NCBI GenBank assembly: GCA_040882605.1
Contig: JBBEAY010000035.1
Location: forward strand, 1-64,000
DNA: 64,000 nt
Source: JAOUEA01 sp040882605
GTDB taxonomy: Bacteria > Actinomycetota > UBA4738 > HRBIN12
Reading direction: 5' to 3'
Shown here: positions 56,092 to 64,000 of the stretch, piece after piece
Layout of the letters: each line of letters opens with the position of its first letter
Position numbering within the stretch: position 1 is the first letter of the stretch
Program-made: the position numbers and the translations under genes
Notes under the pieces: model-generated
The model's database searches: none
Told to the model about the DNA's origin: nothing
Seen by the model: the letters and a program-made list of their open reading frames with translations, nothing else

Positions 56092-57393
56092 ATGGCCGAC
56101 GCTCCCACCACACCGATCACGCAGCACGATCCGATGCAGGCCGCCCATGCGATCGACGAGAGCACGGGTGAGATCCGGCAGGAAACGATGATCATCAACA
56201 TGGGGCCGCAGCACCCCTCGACCCACGGGGTGCTGCGATTGCTCTTGGAGCTCGACGGCGAGACGGTCATCAAGTGCACGCCGATCATCGGCTACCTGCA
56301 TACGGGCATCGAGAAGAACACCGAGTACCGCACGTGGATGCAGGGCATCACCTTCGTGACGCGCGCCGACTACCTCTCGCCGTTCTTCAACGAGCTGGGC
56401 TACTGCCTGGCGGTCGAGCGCTTGCTGGGCGTCGAGGCGCCGCCGCGTGCCCAGGTGATCCGCGTGATGATGTGCGAGCTCAACCGCATCTCGTCGCATC
56501 TCGTGTGGCTCGCGACCGGCGCCCTCGAGCTCGGCGCCGTGAGTGTGATGCTCTACGGCTTCCGGGAGCGCGAGGTGCTGATGGACATCTTCGAGGAGGT
56601 CACCGGGCTGCGCATGAACCACGCCTACATCCGTATCGGCGGCGTGATCATGGATCTGCCCGATGAGGGCATCGCAAAGATCGAGCGGTTCCTGACGGAC
56701 ATGCCCGCGCGCATCGACGACTACGAGCGGCTGCTCGATGCCAATCCGATCTGGCTCGAACGAAACGTCGGCGTCGGCGTGCTCTCCGCCGCCGACGCGC
56801 TCGCCCTCGGGGTGACCGGGCCGGTGCTGCGCGCGGCCGGCGTCGCGGCCGACGTGCGCAAGGACGCTCCGTACTGCGGCTATGAGACCTACGACTTCGA
56901 CGTACCCCTGCGCACCCAGGCCGATTCGTACGCTCGCTACCGGCTGCGCCTCGAAGAGATGCGCGAGTCGATGAAGATCGTCGCGCAATGCCTCGAGCGA
57001 CTCGAGGAGCCCGGGCCCGTGATGATCGAGGACCCCAAGGTCGCCTGGCCGGCGAAGCTCAGCGTGGGCCCCGATGGCATCGGCAACGATCCCGCTTACA
57101 TCACCCACATCATGGAAGAGTCGATGGAGGCCCTGATCCACCACTTCAAGATGGTGACGCAGGGCATCGAGGTGCCGGCGGGCGAGGTGTATCAGACCGT
57201 CGAATCGCCCCGCGGCGAGCTTGGCTTCTACGTGGTCTCAACGGGGGAGCATCGCCCCTATCGCGTGAAGATCCGCGATCCCTCGTTCGTGAACCTGCAG
57301 GCGATCCCGAAGATGGTCGAGGGGTTCCTGATCGCCGATGCGATCGCCGCGATCGCGTCGCTCGACCCTGTGATGGGCGGGGTGGATCGCTGA
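56092..57393 (+). CDS. nuoD: NADH-quinone oxidoreductase subunit D
   Basis: A 433-residue 49-kDa-type subunit, which forms the quinone site with NuoB. MGPQHPSTHGVLRLLLELDGE carries the His that touches quinone, and LELGAVSVMLYGFREREVLMDIFEEVTGLRMNHAYIRIGG and the C-terminal YRVKIRDPSFVNLQ...DPVMGGVDR block are typical. It starts at ATG 56092 and overlaps nuoE by one base. Confidence 0.96.
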   Translation: MADAPTTPITQHDPMQAAHAIDESTGEIRQETMIINMGPQHPSTHGVLRLLLELDGETVIKCTPIIGYLHTGIEKNTEYRTWMQGITFVTRADYLSPFFNELGYCLAVERLLGVEAPPRAQVIRVMMCELNRISSHLVWLATGALELGAVSVMLYGFREREVLMDIFEEVTGLRMNHAYIRIGGVIMDLPDEGIAKIERFLTDMPARIDDYERLLDANPIWLERNVGVGVLSAADALALGVTGPVLRAAGVAADVRKDAPYCGYETYDFDVPLRTQADSYARYRLRLEEMRESMKIVAQCLERLEEPGPVMIEDPKVAWPAKLSVGPDGIGNDPAYITHIMEESMEALIHHFKMVTQGIEVPAGEVYQTVESPRGELGFYVVSTGEHRPYRVKIRDPSFVNLQAIPKMVEGFLIADAIAAIASLDPVMGGVDR

Positions 57394-58022
57394 TGGCGAT
57401 CTTCGAGGGCACGCGACTCGGTGAGGCGCAGGCGATCATGGCTCGCTACCCCGAGGGGCGACAGCGGTCGGCGGTGATGCCGCTGCTCTATCTCGCGCAG
57501 TCGGTCGAGGGGCACGTGACCCGTGAAGCGTTGCAGGAAGTCGCCGTGCTGATCGGTGTGCGCACCGCCGAGGTCGAGGCCGTCGCGAGCTTCTACACGA
57601 TGTTGCGCCTGCGTCCGACCGGCACCCATCTGATCGCGGTCTGCACCAACCTGTCGTGCTCGCTTCGCGGTGCGAGGGCCGTGTACGACGCCGCGCACGA
57701 GGCGACCGGCATCGCCCCCGGCGCCGAGACCTCCGACGACGGCGAGTTCACCGTGCACGAGGAAGAGTGCCTCGGCGTGTGCGAGCTCGCACCCGTAGTG
57801 CAGGTGAACGTCGCGAACCACGACGTGGTCACCCCCGAGCGCGTGCACGAGATCGTCGAGAGGCTGCGCGCGGGCGAGGTGCCCGAGCCCGCCCGAGGTC
57901 CGGCGGTAGAGAGCTTCAAGGCCGCCTCGCGCATGCTGGCCGGGTTCGAGGAAGCCGGGTCGCCCGCCGTAACGCAGGCCGGGTCACAGGCCGGGTCGCA
58001 GGCCGAGGGAGCGAACGCGTGA
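57393..58022 (+). CDS. nuoE: NADH-quinone oxidoreductase subunit E
   Basis: A 209-residue 24-kDa-type subunit with a [2Fe-2S] cluster: VCTNLSCSLRGA (Cys-x4-Cys) and EEECLGVCELAPVVQVN (Cys-x3-Cys). It is part of the NADH-input module with NuoF. The last 50 residues are a loose tail with repeated AGSQAGSQA. ATG 57393 overlaps the nuoD stop and nuoF overlaps its end. Confidence 0.94.
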   Translation: MAIFEGTRLGEAQAIMARYPEGRQRSAVMPLLYLAQSVEGHVTREALQEVAVLIGVRTAEVEAVASFYTMLRLRPTGTHLIAVCTNLSCSLRGARAVYDAAHEATGIAPGAETSDDGEFTVHEEECLGVCELAPVVQVNVANHDVVTPERVHEIVERLRAGEVPEPARGPAVESFKAASRMLAGFEEAGSPAVTQAGSQAGSQAEGANA

Positions 58023-59377
58023 GCGAAACGCGAAGGGTGCTCACGGCTCACTGGGACGACCCTGGTGTGATCGCGCTCGCCGGGTACGAGGATGCCGGCG
58101 GTTACCGGGCGCTGCGCGCCGCGCTCGGCAAGACCGCTGACGAGCTGATCCAGCTCGTGAAGGATTCCGGCCTGCGCGGTCGTGGCGGGGCAGGGTTCCC
58201 GACGGGCATGAAGTGGTCGTTCGTGCCGCGCGACACCGGCAAGCCCACCTACGTCGCCGTGAACTTCGACGAGTCCGAGCCCGGCACGTGCAACAACCGC
58301 GAGCTCGTGGAGCGCGAGCCGCATGCCCTGCTCGAGGGCACCGCGATCGCGGCCAAGGCCATCGATTGTCACCTCGCCTACATCTACGTCCGTGGCGAGT
58401 ACCTGTGGCAGGCGCGAGTGCTGCAGCGCGCGATCGCTGAGGCTTACGCAGCAGGGTATCTCGGCAGTAACATCATGGGCGGTGACTACGATCTCGACAT
58501 CGTGTTGCACCGCGGCGCGGGGGCCTACATCTGTGGTGAGGAGACTGCGCTGCTCTCGAGCCTCGAGGGGTTCAGGGGCCAGCCGCGTCTGCGGCCGCCC
58601 TTCCCGGCGGTCGAGGGCTTGTACGAGTCGCCGACCGTGATCAACAACGTCGAGACGCTGATGAACGTGCCGCACATCGTCAATAACGGACCGGATTGGT
58701 TCAAAGAGGTCGGAACCGAGAAGGCGCCTGGCACCAAGATGTTCACGATCAGCGGCAAGGTCGAGCGCCCTGGGAACTACGAGCTTGCGATGGGCACTCC
58801 GCTGCGGGTGCTGCTGGAGGAGCACGCGGGTGGGGTGCTCGACGGCAAGGCGATCAAGGCCTGGACGCCGGGAGGATCGTCGACGCCGTTCCTGACCGCC
58901 GACCACCTCGACGTCGGCCTCGACTTCGAGTCGGTCATGGAAGCCGGCTCGCTGCTGGGCACCGGCGCGATCATGGTGCTCGACGAGACCGATTGCATGG
59001 TGGAAGCCGCCCGCCGCCTTGTCGAGTTCTATGCGCACGAGTCGTGCGGCAAGTGCACGCCGTGTCGCGAGGGAACGTGGTGGGCCACTCGCGTGCTCGG
59101 CCGTATCGAGGCCGGGTATGGGCGTGACGAGGATCTGCCGGTCATGGCCGAGATGGGCGAGAATATCCTGTTCCGCGCGTTCTGCGCGCTCGCCGACGGC
59201 GCCGTCTCGCCGATCCAGTCGACGCTGAAGCACTTCATGGGCGAGTACGAGGCGCACATCCGCGAAGGCCGCTGTCCGGTTACAGGTCGGGGTCCCGGCC
59301 TTGACGCCGAGCCCGTACAGGAAGCCGTCACGTTCACCCCCACCGGTCCCTTCCAGATCCAAGGCGCCACTCCGTGA
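58019..59377 (+). CDS. nuoF: NADH-quinone oxidoreductase subunit F
   Basis: A 452-residue subunit that binds FMN, NADH and one [4Fe-4S] cluster. SGLRGRGGAGFPTGMKWSF is the NADH-binding glycine loop, NFDESEPGTCNNRELVEREPHALLEG and GAYICGEETALLSSLEG the FMN site, and ESCGKCTPCREGTWW the cluster (C-x2-C-x2-C with a later Cys, FRAFCALAD). GTG 58019 overlaps the nuoE stop. A GC-rich hairpin pair lies between nuoF and nuoG. Confidence 0.96.
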   Translation: MSETRRVLTAHWDDPGVIALAGYEDAGGYRALRAALGKTADELIQLVKDSGLRGRGGAGFPTGMKWSFVPRDTGKPTYVAVNFDESEPGTCNNRELVEREPHALLEGTAIAAKAIDCHLAYIYVRGEYLWQARVLQRAIAEAYAAGYLGSNIMGGDYDLDIVLHRGAGAYICGEETALLSSLEGFRGQPRLRPPFPAVEGLYESPTVINNVETLMNVPHIVNNGPDWFKEVGTEKAPGTKMFTISGKVERPGNYELAMGTPLRVLLEEHAGGVLDGKAIKAWTPGGSSTPFLTADHLDVGLDFESVMEAGSLLGTGAIMVLDETDCMVEAARRLVEFYAHESCGKCTPCREGTWWATRVLGRIEAGYGRDEDLPVMAEMGENILFRAFCALADGAVSPIQSTLKHFMGEYEAHIREGRCPVTGRGPGLDAEPVQEAVTFTPTGPFQIQGATP

Positions 59378-59407
59378 GCCCCCCGCAGCGGGGGGTCCGG
59401 GGGGCTC
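59376..59407 (+). repeat. Competing GC-rich hairpins between nuoF and nuoG
   Basis: GAGCCCCCC (59376-59384) can pair with GGGGGGCTC (59399-59407), or CCCCCCGC (59379-59386) with GCGGGGGG (59388-59395). Both cannot form together. The 13-mer AGCCCCCCGCAGC from this site occurs again at 59456-59468, in the first codons of nuoG. It may slow or partly stop transcription inside the operon. Confidence 0.55.
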
Positions 59408-59428
59408 AAGAGCGAGCTATGTGTCGTG

Positions 59429-61915
59429 ATGAGGGGGAGCGAGTTGGCGAGCGTTAGCCCCCCGCAGCAAGTCGTGACTCTCACCGTCGACGGCAAGGAG
59501 ATCACCGTGCCGGCGGGCACGCTGATCATCAGGGCGGCCGAGCAGGTGGGCGTCGAGATCCCGCGGTTCTGCGATCACCCGTTGCTCGAGCCCGTGGGTG
59601 CCTGCCGTCAGTGCTACGTCGAGGTCGAGGGACAGCGCAAGCTCCTGACGTCGTGCACGACGACGGCGACCGAAGGCATGATCGTCAGGACGCAGAACAC
59701 CAGTGACGCAGTGCATGCCGCGCAGGTGGCCAACCTCGAGTTCCTGCTGCTGAACCATCCGCTCGATTGCCCGATCTGCGATCGCGGCGGCGAATGCCCG
59801 CTGCAGGATCAGGCGCTCGCGTTCGGCCCCGGGGAGAGCCGCTACCGCGAGGCCAAGCGCGTATTCCCGAAGCCGCTGCCGCTCTCGCCGTTGGTGAACC
59901 TCGACCGCGAGCGCTGCGTGCTCTGCGCGCGATGCACGCGCTTCTGCGACCAGATCTCGGGCGACCGGTTCATCGAGCTGTTCGCTCGAGGGGCGGCCGA
60001 GCAGGTGTCGATCGCACCGGGGGAGGACTTCCGCTCGCCGTTCAGCGGCAACACGGTGCAGATCTGTCCGGTCGGGGCGCTGACCTCGACGCCGTACCGG
60101 TTCGTCGCTCGCCCGTTCGACCTCACCACGGTCGACACGGTGTGTCCGCATTGCAGTGCCGGCTGCAACATCAAGCTGGACATGCGCCGAGGCGAGGTCG
60201 TTCGCCAGCTCGCGCGCGACAACTACGACGTGAACGACGCGTGGCTCTGCGACAAGGGGCGCTACGCGTTCCGGTTCCCCGACGCAGCCGAGCGCATCGC
60301 GACCCCGTTGATCCGCGATCACGGCCTCGAGCCGGCGTCGTTCGGCGAGGTGCTTACACGCGTGGCCGAGTGGACCGACGGCAAGCGCGTCGCGATCCTC
60401 ACCGGCGGCCGCCTGATGGACGAGGATCTGTTCGCGCTCTCCAAGCTCGCCCGAACCGTGTTCCGCACCAACGACCTCGACCACCGGCGTGGCGGCGACA
60501 CCGGCTCGACGGCTGCCGAACACCACGCGGCCGCGAACCCGATGGCGGTCACCTACAAGGACGTTGAGCGAGCCGATGCGATCCTGGTGGTGGGTCTCGA
60601 CGCCGAACAGGAAGTACCGATCTTGCACCTGCGGCTGCGCAAGGCGGCTCGCCGTGGGGCGCGCATCTGGGTGCTGCACCCGAGGCGCACGCGCCTGCAC
60701 GACGTGGCGACCCACGTGCTGTGTGCACCAGGCGGCGAGGGGCGCCTGCTCGCCGGCGGTGCGGGCGGTGCCGACGCAACGCTCGACGAGGCGCTCGCCG
60801 CGCTTCGTGAGGCTGGCCAGAACGCCGTCGTGCTGGCGGGGGAGCGGCCGGGCGCCGCCGACGCTGCGCTCGCCACCGCTCAGGCCGTCGGCGCCAGGTT
60901 CCAATACGTGACACGTCGCGCGAACGACCGTGGGGCGTTGATCGCCGGAGTGCATCCGTCGCTGTTACCGGGCGGTCGCTCGATGCACGAGGCCGATGAG
61001 GTCGAGCATGTGTGGGGCCCGCTGATGAACCGGGAGCCCGGTCGCGACGCGATGGGCATCTTGCAGGCGTGTGCCGACCGTGAGATCGACGTGCTGCTCC
61101 TGATCGGCGTCGACCCGCTGCGCGACATGCCCGACGCCGGGCTCGTCGGGCGCGCGCTCGACAACGTGGCGGTGAAGGTCGTGCAATCCCTCGAGCTCGG
61201 CTCGCTCGAACGCTATGCCGACGCGTTCCTGCCGGCGACCGCCTTCCTCGAGAAGGACGGGCATGTCTCGACGTGGGAAGGCCGCGGCCAGCGGCTGCGC
61301 GCGATCCGCGGGCGCGACGGCATCAGCCTCGCCGACTGGGAGATCTTCGCGAGCATGGCGCTCGCGTGCGGCGGTGACCTCGGGTTCGAGACGCTGGAGG
61401 AGCTGCACGAGGAGATGGGACGTCTCGTGGGGCCGCGCGAGGAGAGCCTGACGACCGCAGGGGTAGGCGCACCCTCGCCGTCGGCTGAGGCCGCTGAGTC
61501 CGAGCCACAGAGCCCAGGCGCGCCGGACGGCGAGGGGCTCGTGCTCTTCACCTACCCGCTGCTCGTCGACGAGGGGCGCTTGTCCGAAGGGGCGAGCGAG
61601 CTGAAGGCCGCGCTCGCGGACGAGGCGTTCGTCGAGGTGCACCCCGCCGACGCCGAGCGGCTCGGTCTCACCGATGGTGGCCGAGCCGTGGTGCGCACCG
61701 ACGCAGGTGAGGCAGAGCTCCCGGTTCGGGTGACCGAGCACGTTGCGGCCGGCGCCGTGTTCGTGCCGTTCAACCAATCCGGGCTCGCCGCGAACACCCT
61801 GCTGTCGGGAGAGATGCTCGCCCGCGCGAGCCTCTCCGCGGCCGGCGACCCTGCGACCGGTGACCTTGAGCCCGACCGCAAGCCCGCGACCGTGGCCGCG
61901 GGGGGTGGCGCCTGA
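59429..61915 (+). CDS. nuoG: NADH-quinone oxidoreductase subunit G
   Basis: An 828-residue subunit with a chain of clusters: [2Fe-2S] ligands in RFCDHPLLEPVGACRQCYVEVEGQ and LLTSC, a His-x3-Cys-x2-Cys-x5-Cys block (HPLDCPICDRGGECPLQDQ), ERCVLCARCTRFCDQ, and CPHCSAGCNIKLDMRRGE of the molybdopterin-oxidoreductase-like part, which has an extra cluster. The C-terminal half is like formate dehydrogenase but should lack cofactor. ATG 59429 has no ribosome site, while in-frame TTG 59444 follows AGGGGGAG. It ends overlapping nuoH by one base. Confidence 0.92.
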   Translation: MRGSELASVSPPQQVVTLTVDGKEITVPAGTLIIRAAEQVGVEIPRFCDHPLLEPVGACRQCYVEVEGQRKLLTSCTTTATEGMIVRTQNTSDAVHAAQVANLEFLLLNHPLDCPICDRGGECPLQDQALAFGPGESRYREAKRVFPKPLPLSPLVNLDRERCVLCARCTRFCDQISGDRFIELFARGAAEQVSIAPGEDFRSPFSGNTVQICPVGALTSTPYRFVARPFDLTTVDTVCPHCSAGCNIKLDMRRGEVVRQLARDNYDVNDAWLCDKGRYAFRFPDAAERIATPLIRDHGLEPASFGEVLTRVAEWTDGKRVAILTGGRLMDEDLFALSKLARTVFRTNDLDHRRGGDTGSTAAEHHAAANPMAVTYKDVERADAILVVGLDAEQEVPILHLRLRKAARRGARIWVLHPRRTRLHDVATHVLCAPGGEGRLLAGGAGGADATLDEALAALREAGQNAVVLAGERPGAADAALATAQAVGARFQYVTRRANDRGALIAGVHPSLLPGGRSMHEADEVEHVWGPLMNREPGRDAMGILQACADREIDVLLLIGVDPLRDMPDAGLVGRALDNVAVKVVQSLELGSLERYADAFLPATAFLEKDGHVSTWEGRGQRLRAIRGRDGISLADWEIFASMALACGGDLGFETLEELHEEMGRLVGPREESLTTAGVGAPSPSAEAAESEPQSPGAPDGEGLVLFTYPLLVDEGRLSEGASELKAALADEAFVEVHPADAERLGLTDGGRAVVRTDAGEAELPVRVTEHVAAGAVFVPFNQSGLAANTLLSGEMLARASLSAAGDPATGDLEPDRKPATVAAGGGA

Positions 61916-63048
61916 TGGACTGGGTCGACTGGGCGATCCTCGTCGTGCGGGTCGTGGTGGTCTTCTTCGCGCTCCTCATCGCGGTGATGCTCTACATCTG
62001 GATGGAGCGCAAGGTGATCGCCGACATGCAGACGCGCATCGGCCCCGTGCGCGCCGGCCCCCGCGGCATGCTCATCACGCTCGCCGACGGCATCAAGCTC
62101 TTCTTCAAAGAGGGCATCACGCCCACCGCCGCCGACCGCCCGGTGTACGCGATCGCTCCGATCCTCGCGATGTTCCCGGGCTTCCTCGCGTTCTCGGTGA
62201 TCCCGTTCGGCACCCAGGTGACGCTGTTCGGGCGTGTGATCCCGTTCCAGCTCGCCGACCTGAACATCGGCATCCTGTGGATCCTCGCGATGACGTCGCT
62301 CTCGGTCTACGGCGTGGTGCTCGCCGGCTGGTCGAGCGGCTCGAACTACCCGTTGCTCGGCGCCGTGCGATCGAGCGCCCAGATGATCTCCTACGAGGTA
62401 GGCATGGGCCTCGCCCTGGTCGCGGTCCTCATGTACAGCGGCACGTTGCAGATGAGCGAGCTCGTGGCAGCCCAGGACACGGTCTGGAACGTGGTGCCGC
62501 AGTTCCCTGCGTTCATGGTCTTCCTGATCTGTGCGATCGCCGAGACGAACCGGCCGCCGTTCGATCTCGCCGAGGCGGAGTCCGAGCTCGTCGCGGGATT
62601 CCATACGGAGTACTCGGGCATCAAGTTCGCGATGTTCTACCTCGGCGAGTACGTGAGCACGGTGACCGTCGCTGCGGTAGCCGTGACGCTTTTCCTGGGC
62701 GGGTGGCGCGGCTACTGGCCGTTCGAGGGTGCGGTGGCCTGGATCGGCCCGCTGCTCTGGTTCATCGTCAAGGTGACCGCGATCATCTACATCTTGATCC
62801 TGGTGCGGGCCACGCTTCCGCGCATGCGCTACGACCGGCTCATGAGCTTCGGATGGAAGGTGCTGATCCCGTTCGGGCTCATCTGGGTGATGATCACCGG
62901 CTTCGTCGTGGTGCTGCCGCAGGAGTACGGAAACCGCGGACGATACCTGGCCGCTGCGGTGATCGTCGGCGCCGCGGCCCTCGCGACGCTCATCGCCCCG
63001 CTGTTCTCGAACAGGCCTTCATCCGAGCAGGAGGAGGTGCACGCGTGA
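61915..63048 (+). CDS. nuoH: NADH-quinone oxidoreductase subunit H
   Basis: A 377-residue, eight-helix membrane subunit that helps form the quinone chamber and the first proton path. WMERKVIADMQTRIGPVRAGPRGMLITLADGIKLFFKE and CAIAETNRPPFDLAEAESELVAGFHTEYSG are the key acidic blocks, and PRMRYDRLMSFGWKVLIPF is at the end. It overlaps nuoG at its start and nuoI at its end. Confidence 0.96.
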   Translation: MDWVDWAILVVRVVVVFFALLIAVMLYIWMERKVIADMQTRIGPVRAGPRGMLITLADGIKLFFKEGITPTAADRPVYAIAPILAMFPGFLAFSVIPFGTQVTLFGRVIPFQLADLNIGILWILAMTSLSVYGVVLAGWSSGSNYPLLGAVRSSAQMISYEVGMGLALVAVLMYSGTLQMSELVAAQDTVWNVVPQFPAFMVFLICAIAETNRPPFDLAEAESELVAGFHTEYSGIKFAMFYLGEYVSTVTVAAVAVTLFLGGWRGYWPFEGAVAWIGPLLWFIVKVTAIIYILILVRATLPRMRYDRLMSFGWKVLIPFGLIWVMITGFVVVLPQEYGNRGRYLAAAVIVGAAALATLIAPLFSNRPSSEQEEVHA

Positions 63049-63602
63049 GCGACGAAGATGCACCGATGACCGACGAGCGTGACGACGGCCAGCCGCATGC
63101 CGAGCTGCCACCGGGTCCACCCGTCGATCAGGGCGCATGGGAAGCCGCCCTCGCGATCGGCAAGGGCATGGCGACAGTGTTCAAACAGACGTTCCGCCCC
63201 GACAACACCGAGCAGTATCCGAAGGAGATCGCGCCGATCCCCGAGCGTTCGCACATAGGGCGGCACCTGCTCAACAAGCACGATGACGGGCTCGAGAAGT
63301 GCATCGGATGCGAGCTCTGTGCGTTCGCCTGCCCCGCCGACGCGATCTGGGTCGAGGGCGCCGACAACGACCCTGAGGCGCCGGTGAGCCCGGGCGAGCG
63401 ATACGCGAAGGACTACCAGATCAACTACTTGCGCTGCATCATGTGCGGCCTCTGCGTCGAAGCCTGCCCGACCAGAGCCCTGACGCTCACGAGCCACTAC
63501 GAGATGGCGTTCACGAGCCGCGAAGAGGCGATCTGGACCAAGGAGCAGCTGCTCGAACCGCCGCTACCGCTCGGCGCCGATCCGGTGGACCGGGAAGGTT
63601 AG
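63045..63602 (+). CDS. nuoI: NADH-quinone oxidoreductase subunit I
   Basis: A 185-residue ferredoxin-like subunit with two [4Fe-4S] sites: KCIGCELCAFACPADAI and RCIMCGLCVEACPTRAL, which pass electrons between NuoG and NuoB. The N-terminal 30 residues are acidic and not conserved. GTG 63045 overlaps the nuoH stop; an ATG at 63066 is an alternative start. Confidence 0.95.
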   Translation: MSDEDAPMTDERDDGQPHAELPPGPPVDQGAWEAALAIGKGMATVFKQTFRPDNTEQYPKEIAPIPERSHIGRHLLNKHDDGLEKCIGCELCAFACPADAIWVEGADNDPEAPVSPGERYAKDYQINYLRCIMCGLCVEACPTRALTLTSHYEMAFTSREEAIWTKEQLLEPPLPLGADPVDREG

Positions 63603-63608
63603 GCCGCC

Positions 63609-64000
63609 GTGCCCCTCGACAACGTCGTCTTCTGGGTCTTCGCGCCCCTGTCGGTCGCGACCGGCCTCTGCATGATCATGGTGCGAAGCGCGGTGCACGC
63701 GGCGCTCTTCCTCGTCGTGAACTTCTTCACTATCGCGGTGATGTACCTGCTGCTCGACGCGCCGTTCCTATTCGCGGTGCAGATCATCGTGTACGCGGGC
63801 GCGATCATGGTCCTGTTCCTGTTCGTGATCATGCTGCTCGGCGTCGACCAGGCAAGCGCGCCGGGCGATCGATTGGTTGGACAACGCATGACGGCCGTGA
63901 TCCTCGGTGTCGCGATCGTGGCCGAGCTCGCCACGGCGATCCGCGCCGGCGTCGGGTTCGCGACCCGCGCGCCCGAGGGCTTCGACGCAGTGAATCCGGG
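63609..64000 (+). CDS. nuoJ: NADH-quinone oxidoreductase subunit J, N-terminal part (cut by window edge)
   Basis: The first 130 codons of a membrane subunit starting at GTG 63609, 6 bases after nuoI. VFAPLSVATGLCMIMVRSAVHAALFLVVNFF and FLFAVQIIVYAGAIMVLFLFVIMLLG are typical NuoJ helices with the conserved Tyr-Ala-Gly. The rest of the gene, and probably nuoK to nuoN, lies beyond the window. Confidence 0.93.
   Translation, partial: MPLDNVVFWVFAPLSVATGLCMIMVRSAVHAALFLVVNFFTIAVMYLLLDAPFLFAVQIIVYAGAIMVLFLFVIMLLGVDQASAPGDRLVGQRMTAVILGVAIVAELATAIRAGVGFATRAPEGFDAVNP

Noticed and set aside
1..64000. tRNA or rRNA genes, CRISPR arrays, insertion sequences, prophage
   Set aside because: No T-loop pattern with acceptor stem, no regularly spaced repeat array and no transposase, integrase or phage gene was recognised on either strand. 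A weak tRNA could have been missed by eye.

Overview
The window is a high-GC, densely packed chromosomal segment of a bacterium from the Actinomycetota. The lineage call rests on recognisable actinobacterial markers: a GlnR-type atypical OmpR regulator beside glnA, a MshA-like mycothiol glycosyltransferase, the 33-residue ribosomal protein bS22 next to a small excisionase-like HTH protein, DUF2017 behind clpS, an RsiG-like protein, and many TANNNT -10 boxes placed 6-9 nt before a start codon (leaderless mRNAs). The respiratory genes differ from the classical qcrCAB set of mycobacteria and streptomycetes: cytochrome b is split, heme A synthase is fused to heme O synthase, and a triple cupredoxin sits behind the oxidase. 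This suggests a deep-branching or uncultured class; I cannot resolve it further. No rRNA, tRNA, insertion sequence, prophage or CRISPR array was recognised.

Layout. 1-4.1 kb: glnA (cut by the window edge), a cupin, glnR, a hydrolase, moaD-like and a lipid kinase. 4.1-7.6 kb: a sulfatase, then divergent cysH and sat for sulfate assimilation. 7.6-8.5 kb: an XRE/nucleotidyltransferase pair with a perfect operator. 8.6-13.4 kb: an M23 peptidase, an RsiG-like protein, an HD-GYP protein, asparaginase and mshA. 13.4-14.1 kb: no protein gene, but a strong promoter, many perfect RNA helices and an intrinsic terminator, which I read as an unassigned structured RNA of about 430 nt. 14.1-16.7 kb: TetR, proC, a 40-residue basic protein and an FAH-family protein. 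16.9-26.3 kb: eight mostly overlapping genes (P5C dehydrogenase, two class III aminotransferases, a two-subunit CoA-transferase, an unknown, an AcuC-like deacetylase, pyruvate kinase). 26.3-33.5 kb: housekeeping and regulatory genes (clpS, HTH, a Clp1-like kinase, bS22, an ECF sigma/anti-sigma pair, glutaredoxin).

33.6-63.9 kb is a respiratory block: rex; a menaquinol-cytochrome c reductase operon with split cytochrome b, Rieske protein, ferredoxin, cytochrome c and unknown membrane proteins; cytochrome c maturation (ccdA, resB, ccsA, resA); an aa3/caa3-type oxidase (ctaC, D, E, F, G); the ctaA-ctaB fusion; prenyl synthase and geranylgeranyl-reductase genes fitting menaquinone side-chain synthesis; and nuoA to nuoJ (nuoJ cut by the edge). 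Electrons would run NADH, complex I, menaquinone, the bc complex, cytochrome c or cupredoxin, oxidase. A perfect Rex-type operator before the nuo cluster and a weaker one before ccdA suggest that the Rex encoded here senses NADH/NAD+ and controls the chain.

The most unusual points are the structured RNA at 13.6-14.0 kb, three tiny leaderless ORFs whose stop codons overlap the start of the next gene (before the hydrolase, rex and the nuo-associated reductase), the triple cupredoxin, and the pairing of an RsiG-like protein with an HD-GYP protein.
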